64,000 nt of DNA, taken from assembly GCA_963747315.1 (NCBI GenBank), contig CAVVEQ010000006.1:1-64000 (forward strand), written 5' to 3'. The DNA is from CAVVEQ01 sp963747315 (GTDB lineage Bacteria; Chloroflexota; Anaerolineae; Anaerolineales; Anaerolineaceae). Both the position numbers and the translations under genes were made by a program. The number at the start of each line of letters is the position of its first letter. Position 1 is the stretch's first letter. Positions 1-8,449 of this stretch are shown here, piece by piece. The notes under the pieces are model-generated. The model was not told the DNA's origin and searched no databases. It worked only from the letters and a program-made list of their open reading frames with translations.

Positions 1-1168
1 CGATAGATTCATTATCTATTCAAGGGAAAAAGGTGCTGGTGATCATCCCGGATTCAACCCGCAGCATGCCGATGCCAATGATGTTCGATTTGATTCGGAG
101 GCTCTTGGCAGCACTGCCAGTGCCCTCGATTTTTTGGTCGCCCTGGGAACTCATCCAGCCATGACGGATGAGCAGCTTGGCAGGCTGCTTGGAAGGGAAG
201 TGCGCGGGCGACGGTGAACACCGCGTGATGAACCACCTCTGGCAGGATCCTACTGCATTTACAACAATCGGCACAATACCTGCGAACGAGATATTAACCC
301 TTCTTCGGAAGGATTGCTTTCGAAAGACGTACAGGTGGAACTTAATAGAATCATTTTTGAATATGATCACCTCATCATCTGCGGTCCGGTCTTTCCCCAT
401 GAGGTGGTGGGTTTCTCGGTCGCATAAGTATTTCTTTCCCGGAATCGCCGGCGCGGGGATCATAAACTTTACCCACTGGCTGGGCGCGTTGATGACCAGC
501 AGCCGGGTCATAGGTTCAGGGTATACACCCGTTCGGGCTGTGATCGACCGGGCTGCAGGAATGATCGATCGACCGAAATCATGCTTCAGCTTTGGTGGTG
601 TGTGGCGGGGTTTACGGTATTTTTTTTTGGAAATCCGGAGGCAGCCTGGCGAGCTGACGCCTCTCGCGCAGAAACATATCATCTATCTCGACGAACCTTA
701 TAAAAGAGCACTGTCTTCATGCCGCAGAGTATGATGACCTCTGGACAGCGGCAAAGGGGATGTATAAGCTGGAACGGCTGTTATTGATGAGGAGAAGGTA
801 TTATTTATGCGCCGCTATCGCCGTATCATTACAGCCGCGGAAGAGCCTGGATGAAATTGGGTATCACTGCTGCGATTATCTTCCTGAGCCAAATGGAACA
901 AATTGGGTAAATGCACCCGGGCGGGGGTGCTGGCCCATTCCACGCATTTGAAAGGGCTGGGGAGCTACGATGCTGAGACTTGACGTGGAAGTCCCCAGAA
1001 TAAGGGTAACCCTTGCAACCGGCATCCCCGAGGAACTCTTGCAAACAATCAACCTTGGCTATCTTCATTCAGCAACGATAAACCCGGATGAATGGAAAGG
1101 CCGCGAATCCGAAGGGGTATCGTCCCCCGGGCTGGAGAAATGCTCTCCGGGTGAAAACAAAAGCATAA
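1..1168 (+). pseudogene. LarA-family (DUF2088) nickel-dependent racemase/epimerase, truncated at the window edge and frameshifted
   Basis: Six segments in alternating frames align end to end with the LarA family. The N-terminal part reads VLVIIPDSTRS (from base 33) and then a GTHPAMTDEQLGRLLG segment (from about 149). The middle reads YDHLIICGPVFPHEVVGFS (about 365-420) followed by KYFFPGIAGAGIINFTHW, the family's PHE...GFSGG...PG core. The C-terminal part reads VPRIRVTLATGIPEE and INLGYLHSATI, ending in a VKTKA-stop at 1166-1168. LarA proteins use a nickel pincer cofactor to racemise lactate or epimerise other 2-hydroxy acids; gluconate and malate variants are known. The gene starts left of the window and needs at least five frame changes, so it is either dead or badly sequenced. 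Its position before 6-phosphogluconate dehydrogenase and sugar-acid genes suggests an aldonate rather than lactate substrate (inference). Confidence 0.75.
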
Positions 1169-1204
1169 AAGGTAATAAACCAGTCTTTTGAAAGGGAAAG
1201 CGAT

Positions 1205-2652
1205 ATGAACAAAGCAGACATCGGCTTGATCGGACTGGGGGTTATGGGACAGAACCTGGTCTGAATATGAACGATCACGGGTTTACCGTAGCCGTTTTAC
1301 CCACACCGTCTCCACGGTGGACGATTTTCTTGCCAGCGGCGCTAAAGGAACGACGTGATCGAGTTCATTCCCTCGGGGAACTGGCACAAGTTTCTCAAGC
1401 GGCCTCGGCGCGTCATGCTGATGATCCAGGCGGGAAACCTGTGGATGATGATCTTGAACTGTTGCTCCAGCACCTTGAACCTGGCGATATCATAATCGAC
1501 GGCGGTAATTCAATTGCAGCGACAGCATCCGTCGGACGGCTTATGTCAGAATCCCACGGGGTTGCTTTATATCGGTACAGGCGTTTCCGGTGGCGAAGAG
1601 GGTGCTCACCGAGGTCCGTCCGTCATGCCTGGCGGTTGCGCCGGCGCCGGCCGCACGTCAAACCCATTTTCCAGGCAGTGGCAGCCAAGGTCGATCGTCC
1701 CGATGGCGGCAATGACCCCTGCTGTGACTGGGTAGGTGAAAATGGCGCACTACGTCAAGATGGTTCACAACGGCATCGAATATGGCGACATGCAGTTGAT
1801 TTGCGAAGCCTACCAGTTGATGCGCGATGGCCTTGGGATGACCCCGACCAGATGAACACCGTTTTCACCCGCTGGAATACCGGCAAGCTGGACTCATACC
1901 TTATCGAGATCACGCGTGACATCCTGGGCTACAAAGACGAAGATGGCAAACCGATGGTGGACAAGATTCTCGATATGGCCGAACAAAAAGGCACCGGTAA
2001 GTGGACCGGCATCTCGGCGCTGGAAATGGGTGTCCCGCTAACGATGGTGGTCGAAGCTGTCCGGCCGGTCGCTTTCTTCATTGAAAGACGAACGTGTGGC
2101 TGCCTCCAAGGTTCTTCGGGGCCAGATCACAGACTCACCATCGAACAGAACGCGTTCCTCGCGGACCTCGAGCAAGCTGTTTACGCATCCGAGCTCATGT
2201 CCTACACCCAGGGGTACATGCTGTTTCGGGCAGCTGCGAAAGAATATCAATGGAACCTCAACTACGGTGGGATCGCGCTTATGTGGCGCGGGGGGTGCAT
2301 TATCAGGTCCGCCTTCCTGGGCAAGATCAAAGAAGCCTTTGATAAGAATCCCAATCTCACCAATCTTTTGCTGGATCCATATTTCACCGAGCAGGTTCTG
2401 GCCGCACAGACTGGTTGGCGGCGGGTGGTGGCGGCGGCGGTTGAGAAAGGCATCCCAGTTCCAGCCATGTCCAGCGCGCTGGCTTTCTTCGATGGTTATC
2501 GCCACGAGTTCCTGCCCGCCAACCTGCTGCAAGCCCAGCGCGATTACTTCGGCGCGCATACTTACCAGCGCCTGGACCGCGCGGCGAATACTTCCACACC
2601 AATTGGACCGGGCGCGGTGGCGATGTCACCTCGACCGTGGAAAAAGGGTTAG
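1205..2652 (+). pseudogene. gnd: 6-phosphogluconate dehydrogenase (decarboxylating), frameshifted
   Basis: The product would oxidise and decarboxylate 6-phosphogluconate to ribulose 5-phosphate with NAD(P)+. The start ATG at 1205 opens MNKADIGLIGLGVMGQNLV, the Rossmann motif. Later segments read PGDIIIDGGNS, then KMVHNGIEYGDMQLI (about 1756-1800), then GKWTGISALEMGVPLT, a CIIRSAFL segment and QAQRDYFGAHTYQR. These are signature blocks of the long (about 470-residue) decarboxylating enzyme, and the span of 1,448 bp fits that length. About seven frame changes are needed; the first is explained by one missing C near 1261 (GTC-TG for GTCCTG). It starts 36 bp after the LarA gene and lies 65 bp before the kinase, so all three could be one transcript. 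I favour sequence error over true decay because conserved blocks persist in every frame. Confidence 0.85.
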
Positions 2653-2717
2653 TTCCAGCGCAGGGAAGAGCGGGCTTGCCCAAATCACCCCGCTTTCCCC
2701 AGGCAGAAGGAGAACTT

Positions 2718-3800
2718 ATGAAATACGGACTCAACATAAAGCAAAACGGCGCACTCGATTTCCTTTCGCTGGGAGCTTTGAACCACAGGGTGGATCCTGG
2801 AACCGTACCTTTTCGAAAGGCAACCGCCTGGCAGGTGCATCCCAGCGGTGGCGAATACAACGTGGCCGCCGACCTTTCCGATTGTTTTCGTATGAGAACA
2901 GGATTGGTCTCTGCCATGGTGGATTACCCCATCGGAGATCTGATAGCGGAGCGAGTCCAGGCTATGGGAATCAAACCCTTTTACAAACACTTCAAGCACA
3001 ACGGCGTGAATGGACCCAACATGGCAACGATTTACAGCGATCGCGGGTATGGCATGCGCGCCCCGGTGGTGTTTTATAACCGAGCCAATGAAGCCGGGGC
3101 TATGCTCAAACCCGGGGATTTTGATTGGGAGCAGATCTTTTCCTGTGGAGTACGATGGTTCCACTCAGGCGGGATTTTCGCGGCCCTATCGGAAACGACC
3201 GGCGAATTGATTATTGAAGCGATGAAGGCGGCAAAGAAAGCTGGCGCTGTAACTTCCTTCGATCTCAATTTCCGGGCGAAGTTGTGGAATATCTGGGGTG
3301 GCGAAGCAAAAGCGCGTACCGTTTTGCATTGGATCGTGGAGAATGTGGATGTACTCGTCGGCAACGAAGAGGACCTTCAGCTCGGGTTGGGAGTCAAAGG
3401 TCCGGAGGTTGTCTCCATATCCAAGCTTGACCCCGTTGCTTTCCTCGGGACAATTGGCGAGGTGATCGAGAAATTCCCTTCGGTTAAGGTCATCGCAACA
3501 ACCCTTCGGGAGGTGCATTCAACCAACCGTCATTCCTGGGGAGCGGTCGCGTGGATCGATGGGAAACCTTATACCACCCCCACTTGCGAACTGGATGTTT
3601 ATGACCGGATTGGTGGGGGTGATGGTTTTGCAGCTGGTTTTTTCTACGGTCTGCTCTCAGGCGCAGACCCCGAGCAAGCTGTCCGCCTGGGTTGGGCGCA
3701 TGGGGCATTGATCACCTCTTTTCCGGGCGATACCACCATGGCTACCCTGGAACAGGTGGAAGCGCTAGCCAAGGGTTGTTCCGCCAGGGTTCAACGATGA
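2718..3800 (+). CDS. PfkB-family sugar kinase, probably 2-keto-3-deoxygluconate kinase-like
   Basis: A 360-residue ribokinase/PfkB-family kinase. The N-terminal GGEYNVAADLS segment matches the PfkB signature 1 region, and the C-terminal DRIGGGDGFAAGFFYGLLSG is signature 2, where the GGGDGF aspartate is the catalytic base. The substrate is not fixed by sequence. The family's 2-keto-3-deoxygluconate kinases share the internal ALSETTGELIIEAMKAAK and FDLNFRAKLW layout. That role fits the context, because D-tagaturonate made by the downstream inositol genes would normally reach 2-keto-3-deoxygluconate. A 5-dehydro-2-deoxygluconate or inositol kinase is the alternative. The start was chosen at ATG 2718, with AGGAGA about 5 bases upstream; the open frame extends further back only because it runs through the frameshifted end of gnd. 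Confidence 0.8.
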   Translation: MKYGLNIKQNGALDFLSLGALNHRVDPGTVPFRKATAWQVHPSGGEYNVAADLSDCFRMRTGLVSAMVDYPIGDLIAERVQAMGIKPFYKHFKHNGVNGPNMATIYSDRGYGMRAPVVFYNRANEAGAMLKPGDFDWEQIFSCGVRWFHSGGIFAALSETTGELIIEAMKAAKKAGAVTSFDLNFRAKLWNIWGGEAKARTVLHWIVENVDVLVGNEEDLQLGLGVKGPEVVSISKLDPVAFLGTIGEVIEKFPSVKVIATTLREVHSTNRHSWGAVAWIDGKPYTTPTCELDVYDRIGGGDGFAAGFFYGLLSGADPEQAVRLGWAHGALITSFPGDTTMATLEQVEALAKGCSARVQR

Positions 3801-3842
3801 GAATCACCCCGTGGTGTATTGGTATATTAATTTTTCTTTTTA

Positions 3843-3856
3843 TGCACACGTGTGCA
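3843..3856. promoter_or_regulatory. 14-bp perfect palindrome, candidate operator
   Basis: TGCACACGTGTGCA is its own reverse complement and lies 22 bases before the start of the dehydrogenase gene at 3879, in the 78-base gap after the kinase. The central CG step resembles LacI/GalR-type operators, but no cognate regulator is in the window. An AT-rich stretch with TATATTAATTT precedes it and could hold a promoter. Binding and regulator class are inference. Confidence 0.4.
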
Positions 3857-3878
3857 CTATCAAATTAAGGAGGAACGG

Positions 3879-4924
3879 ATGGAAACGATGAAAGCGCTGG
3901 TTTCTTAAGGAAGTTGGCAAGCTGGTTCTCGAGCAAAGACCTGTCCCAAAGATCAAGGATCCGGACGATGTGATCATTAAGGTCAAACGGGTGGGAATCT
4001 GCGGCACGGACGTTAAGATCATGGAAGGCAAACATCACTTCAAACCGGATACAGTCCTTGGCCATGAGTTCTGCGGCGAGATCGTCGAGGTGGGCTCTCA
4101 CGTTCACCACATGAAGATCGGCGATCGCGTGGCTGTGGATAATAACATTCGCTGCGGGTTCTGCACCTTCTGCCGCATGGGACTCACCAGCCAATGCGTG
4201 GAGATCAAACAGAACGCGATCGGTGTCATGCGCGACGGCGGGTACGCGGAATACTGCCTGGTTCCTGAAAAACAGTGCTACGTGCTTCCCGACATCCTGG
4301 ATGATACCCTCGGATCAGCAGGTCGAGACGCTCGCAACAGTGGTAAATGGGATGAACCACTTGCAGATGCTGCCCTATGATTATGTCCTCATCCTGGGCT
4401 TCGGTCCCATTGGCTATCTTTTTGCCAGTTCGCCAAGAATATCGCCGCAAAGGTTCCGGTAACGGAGATCGACCCCTTCCGTATTAGCGTAGCCAAGGAG
4501 TGCGGATTAACCGTCTGGAACCCTCAGGAAGAAGATATCGAAAAGAAGATCACCGAGTTCACATTATGGGCGGAAAGCGGATATCGTGGTGGAAGCAACC
4601 GGAAACGCAATCGAGCAGGCACTCCAGTGCGTCACCCCCGGCGGAAAAGTCCTGCCCTTCGGCATGGATTCTTCCATCACGGCCAGTATTATCCCCAATG
4701 AGATCACCCGCTGGGCAACCAAGATCATCGGTCTCTACCTGGGTCAAAATACGATGGTACCGGCCATCCGGATTTTCCAGGAAAACCGATTAAATATGAA
4801 ACCATTCTTCACCCGTACCATACCTCTGGAAGAAGGATTGGATGCTTTCAGCTGCCTGGGGCTGGATCCCCGCACGATGAAACACCAGCCAAAGTGCGCG
4901 ATGAAGATCGTGATGACAATGTAG
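3879..4924 (+). pseudogene. Zinc-dependent medium-chain alcohol/polyol dehydrogenase, frameshifted
   Basis: The composite protein of about 348 residues belongs to the sorbitol/threonine dehydrogenase group of zinc alcohol dehydrogenases. It shows the catalytic-zinc CGTD and GHEFCGEIVE motifs, the structural-zinc pattern CGFCTFCRMGLTSQC, a Rossmann segment ILGFGPIGYLF, and VEATGNAIEQAL. The start ATG at 3879 follows a strong AAGGAGGA. Frame changes lie near 3900, 4310, 4435 and 4565. The first is restored by adding one T to a T-run and one A to an A-run, which points to homopolymer errors. It sits between the kinase and the iolG-like gene, so it may reduce a keto-uronate such as tagaturonate or oxidise an inositol isomer; the substrate is unknown. 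Confidence 0.8.
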
Positions 4925-4946
4925 GTTTTGCATAAAGGGAGTGGCA

Positions 4947-5960
4947 ATGAACCAAAAAATAAACCTGGCAGTTATTGGCACAGGCAGAATGGGGAGCGTG
5001 CACGTCCGTAACATAGTGCAGCAAATTCCCGAAGCGAACCTGGTCGCAATCTGTGATATCCGGCTGGAAGTGGCGAAAACTGTAGCCAGGGAATGCGGCG
5101 TTGAGCGGGTGGTCCAGGATTACCGGGAACTCCTCCAGGATCCAGCGGTGGAAGCGGTGCTCATTGCGACAAGCACCAATACCCACGCGCAGATCATCCA
5201 GGATTGCGCCAATGCCGGAAAGCATATTTTCTGTGAAAAACCGCTAGCGCTGGAGCTGGATAAGATCGATGCCGCACTTGAGGTTGTCGCTTTGAAAGGT
5301 GTCAAACTTATGGTGGGATTCAACCGGAGGTTTGATAAGAGCTTTCAAAAAGTCCGCGAGATCGTCTCTTCAGGTGAGATCGGCCGACCCTGCATCCTGC
5401 GAATTACAGACCGGGATCCAGATTTTCCGGCAATGGAATTTCTGCGTGTATCAGGGGGCATATTTCTCGATCTCACCATTCACGATTTTGACATGGCCCG
5501 CTTCCAGGTTGGAGAAGTGGATGAGGTATTTGCAATTGGTAATGTGCTTCTCGAGCCAAAATTGAAGGAATTTGGCGACACTGATACTAACATCGTGACG
5601 CTTAAATTCACCAATGGCGCGGTGGGGGCGATCGATAACAGCCGCAAAGCTGTATATGGGTACGATCAACGCCTGGAAGTTTTTTGCTCCAACGGTACTG
5701 CCATGGCGGAGAACGAAATGGAAACCACGATCCGAAAAGGCACCCAGGAAGGATTCCTGAGCGCTAAGCCGCCTCACTTTTTCATGCAGCGGTATGCCCC
5801 GTGCTATGTAGATGAAGTTCGGAAATTCATCGAATGCGTTCGGGAGAACACCCCCACCCCTACCACCGGAGCCGATGGACGGGCTGCTGTGGTCCTGGGG
5901 TACGCCGCTGTGAAATCACTTCGGGAAAATCGCCCGGTCAAGATTTCGGAAATCGGGTAA
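4947..5960 (+). CDS. iolG: Gfo/Idh/MocA-family dehydrogenase, probable inositol 2-dehydrogenase
   Basis: This 337-residue NAD-dependent oxidoreductase would carry out the first step, myo-inositol to scyllo-inosose. The N-terminus has the Rossmann motif GTGRMGSVHVRNI. The conserved EKPLA (lysine near residue 97) and the DLTIHDFDMARF segment carry the Lys and the Asp/His catalytic residues of inositol dehydrogenases. GFNRRFDKSF is typical of the IolG branch. I chose ATG 4947, because AAAGGGAG ends 5 bases before it; the in-frame GTG at 4941 overlaps that ribosome site. It is followed after 46 bases by the iolN-like gene. Gfo/Idh members also act on other sugars, so the assignment rests on context plus motif. 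Confidence 0.8.
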   Translation: MNQKINLAVIGTGRMGSVHVRNIVQQIPEANLVAICDIRLEVAKTVARECGVERVVQDYRELLQDPAVEAVLIATSTNTHAQIIQDCANAGKHIFCEKPLALELDKIDAALEVVALKGVKLMVGFNRRFDKSFQKVREIVSSGEIGRPCILRITDRDPDFPAMEFLRVSGGIFLDLTIHDFDMARFQVGEVDEVFAIGNVLLEPKLKEFGDTDTNIVTLKFTNGAVGAIDNSRKAVYGYDQRLEVFCSNGTAMAENEMETTIRKGTQEGFLSAKPPHFFMQRYAPCYVDEVRKFIECVRENTPTPTTGADGRAAVVLGYAAVKSLRENRPVKISEIG

Positions 5961-6006
5961 GTGTGACCATCTATACCATCAAACAACTTATAAAGGAGAT
6001 TGAAGC

Positions 6007-7128
6007 ATGACAACAAATCCGCCTAAGGGCTTTTTACCCTCAAATCAACCGGATCTCTTTTTTGAAGATAACCCGGTCGGCCGCATGAAAAAGGAAGTCT
6101 GGGAAGCCAGCGATGAAAAGATCGATGCGATCCTCGCGGACTACGGCATCCCCTCCCCGGTGGAATGGGCGAAACCTGGTTCATATATCCAGACTACAAC
6201 CCGTTGGCAGGTGGAGGCAAACCGCAAGAAGAATGATGTTGTTTTCATCCCAGTCGGATGCACAGAACTTCACGGTCAGCACCTTCCCAGCGCCGCAGAT
6301 ACTCTTTACGTTAGTGCCATCTGCGAAGGCGTTCGTCGGTTCACCGCCAAACGTGGTGCCCCGGTCAACCTGGCACTGCCTCCGCTAAATTATGGCGGGC
6401 ACCCATACCATCACCTGGGTATGCCGGGAACGGTTATCGTTCGGGAACATGTCGTGCGCGAGATGATGATCGACGTAATGTTGGGTCTGTGGAATGACGG
6501 ATTCCGCAAACAATTGATTGTCAACAACCACGGGCAGTTATGGATGCTCGAAGCGGCAGTTCAGGAATTTCAGAAACGCTACCAGCTTCCGGGGATCTTC
6601 CGCGTAATTGACTGGCACCGTGGGGTGCGTGAATTCTTCCGACCAGTCGATCGCGGCGGGCAGATGGGGACCAATTTTGTGCATGCGGATGAATCCGAGA
6701 CTTCTCTAAGCCTTCTTCTCCATCCGGAAATGGTCGATATGAAATATGCAGTCGATACCGAAGGCAAGAGCTACCTACCCGAGGGGCATTTCGATAAATC
6801 CGTCGATCCTTTCGGCCGCCCCAGCAGATGGTCCGAAGGCGAAGGGCATTTTGCCATCGAAATCGCCGCTACACCCGAAGGTGTGGTGGGAAAGGCCAAA
6901 TCGGGAACAGCGCAGAAAGCGAAACGCCCCATGGCTGCCATCCTGAAATACTTGACCCTTTGGCATGACGACGTTCTGGATGCATTTCCGGCAGGGAAAG
7001 TACCTCCCGTTGAAGAAGTCACGTTGCGGAACGAGAAAGACATGGAACCCTATCTGCGCGAACCGCTGAGCAAAGGCTGGAAAACAGTTTACGGTTTACC
7101 GAAGATCGGTCAAAGTTCAGAAGTTTAA
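6007..7128 (+). CDS. iolN: Creatininase-superfamily hydrolase, probable 3-dehydro-scyllo-inosose hydrolase
   Basis: A 373-residue member of the creatininase (creatinine amidohydrolase) family. Metal-ligand motifs are visible: PVGCTELHGQHLPSAADT near residues 79-96 supplies Glu, His and Asp, IVNNHGQLWMLEAA is the central His block, and HADESETSLSLLL is the C-terminal Glu block. In Thermotoga maritima the homologue TM0413 (IolN) hydrolyses the product of IolM to 5-keto-L-gluconate by opening the inositol ring. Placement between iolG-like and iolM-like genes repeats that cluster. It is longer than classical creatininase (about 260), as expected for this branch. AAAGGAG sits well placed before the ATG. 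Ordinary creatininase activity is unlikely in this context. Confidence 0.75.
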   Translation: MTTNPPKGFLPSNQPDLFFEDNPVGRMKKEVWEASDEKIDAILADYGIPSPVEWAKPGSYIQTTTRWQVEANRKKNDVVFIPVGCTELHGQHLPSAADTLYVSAICEGVRRFTAKRGAPVNLALPPLNYGGHPYHHLGMPGTVIVREHVVREMMIDVMLGLWNDGFRKQLIVNNHGQLWMLEAAVQEFQKRYQLPGIFRVIDWHRGVREFFRPVDRGGQMGTNFVHADESETSLSLLLHPEMVDMKYAVDTEGKSYLPEGHFDKSVDPFGRPSRWSEGEGHFAIEIAATPEGVVGKAKSGTAQKAKRPMAAILKYLTLWHDDVLDAFPAGKVPPVEEVTLRNEKDMEPYLREPLSKGWKTVYGLPKIGQSSEV

Positions 7129-7195
7129 GCCGAACATTTATTGATTTTCTGAAACTAACCATATTTGTGATTTCATCATTGAGGAGATGAAGAAA

Positions 7196-8392
7196 ATGAA
7201 CGGAAAAATGAAAGGTGTTACCCTGGTAGCTGATTGGGATCCAAAACCCGGTTTTACACTTGGCGCAAAAGATATCGAAGGCAAGCAAACCTATCTTGGC
7301 AGCCAGGTCTGGCGAAACCCCCGTTTTGAGATCCGGGAATATGATATCCCCACTCCTGGCCCGGAAGAAGTCCTGCTGGAAGTCAAAGCCTGCGGGATCT
7401 GCGGATCGGATGTTCACATGGCTCAAGCGACCAAGGACGGGTATATCTTTTACCCCGGCCTGACCGGTTTTCCAAGTATCCTCGGTCACGAATTTTCCGG
7501 TGTGGTGGTGGAAGCCGGGAAGAAAGCACGCGACAAGCGTACTAACAAGCCGTTCAAAGGCGGCGAAGCGGTCACCTCCGAGGAAATGCTCTGGTGCGGG
7601 CAGTGCAAACCTTGCGCTGACGGGCAGCCGAATCATTGTGAACAGCTGGATGAAGTTGGATTTAATTTCAACGGGGCTTATACCAAATACATGGTCCTGC
7701 CATCCAGAACTGTTTGGAGTTTGGAATCTCTGCGCGAACGCTATTCGGGGAACGATCTATTTGTCGCCGGCAGCCTGGTTGAGCCGACCGCAGTGGCTTA
7801 TAACGCGGTTATTGAACGCGGCGGTGGCATTCGCCCGGGCGACCGGGTGGTGATTCTCGGAGCCGGCCCTGTGGGGATCGCCGCCTGCGCGATATTGAAG
7901 CGTGCCGGTGCGTCCAAGGTCATCATTTCCGAAACACAACCCGAACGGGCTGCCATGGCATTGAAGCTGGGTGCAGATGCTCATGTGGATCCCTCGAAGG
8001 AGGATTTCGCGACCAGTGTGTTGGAGATCACGGGTGGCATGGGCGCAGATTTATTCATGGAAGCCACCGGCCTCCCCGAAGTGGTTTACCCGGGCATTGA
8101 AAAGGTGATCTGGGAAGGTCGGACCCTGAACAGTACGGTTGTGGTCACCGCCCGGGCGGAAGCCCGCATGCCTGTCATGGGCGAGGTGCTGCAGGTCCGC
8201 CGTGCCCGGATCATCGGAGCGCAGGGACACTCAGGCCATGGTAACTTCCCGCGGGTGATCGAGTGCATGGCTTCCGGAATGGACGTGACTTCCATGAGCA
8301 CAAAGAAGATCAGGTTCAACGAGATTGCTGATAATATCATCAAGTTGCAGACCGACCGTTCCGAATGCAAGGTCACTTACATCGCGAAGTAA
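7196..8392 (+). CDS. iolM: Zinc-dependent dehydrogenase, probable scyllo-inosose 3-dehydrogenase
   Basis: This medium-chain zinc dehydrogenase of 398 residues has a long N-terminal extension before the catalytic domain, as in Thermotoga IolM (TM0412). Zinc motifs are ACGICGSDVHMA and ILGHEFSGVVVE for the catalytic site, and CGQCKPCADGQPNHC for the structural site. The NAD-binding segment is VVILGAGPVGIAACAILKRAG. The inferred reaction is oxidation of 2-keto-myo-inositol to a diketo-inositol, the step before IolN. GAGGAG at 7181-7186 is 9 bases before ATG 7196 but touches ATG 7187, so I prefer 7196. It is the second zinc dehydrogenase of the cluster; the frameshifted one at 3.9 kb belongs to another branch. 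Confidence 0.8.
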   Translation: MNGKMKGVTLVADWDPKPGFTLGAKDIEGKQTYLGSQVWRNPRFEIREYDIPTPGPEEVLLEVKACGICGSDVHMAQATKDGYIFYPGLTGFPSILGHEFSGVVVEAGKKARDKRTNKPFKGGEAVTSEEMLWCGQCKPCADGQPNHCEQLDEVGFNFNGAYTKYMVLPSRTVWSLESLRERYSGNDLFVAGSLVEPTAVAYNAVIERGGGIRPGDRVVILGAGPVGIAACAILKRAGASKVIISETQPERAAMALKLGADAHVDPSKEDFATSVLEITGGMGADLFMEATGLPEVVYPGIEKVIWEGRTLNSTVVVTARAEARMPVMGEVLQVRRARIIGAQGHSGHGNFPRVIECMASGMDVTSMSTKKIRFNEIADNIIKLQTDRSECKVTYIAK

Positions 8393-8405
8393 AAAAAATG
8401 AGGAA

Positions 8406-8436
8406 AGCGGCAGCTCCCAGGAACGGGGCTGCCGCT
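8406..8436 (+). promoter_or_regulatory. Stem-loop between iolM-like and iolO-like genes
   Basis: AGCGGCAGC (8406-8414) pairs perfectly with GCTGCCGCT (8428-8436) around a 13-base loop. It fills the 57-base gap just before the ribosome site of the next gene and lacks a U-run, so it is not a standard terminator. It may stabilise the upstream message or tune expression of iolO (inference). Confidence 0.45.
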
Positions 8437-8449
8437 CAGGAAAAACCAG

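Noticed and set aside
20..682. Minus-strand open frame of 220 codons at the left edge
   Set aside because: It lies opposite a clear LarA family gene in frame-broken form and has no recognisable domain.
4941..4946. GTG start for the iolG-like gene
   Set aside because: It overlaps the ribosome site AAAGGGAG; ATG 4947 is correctly spaced.
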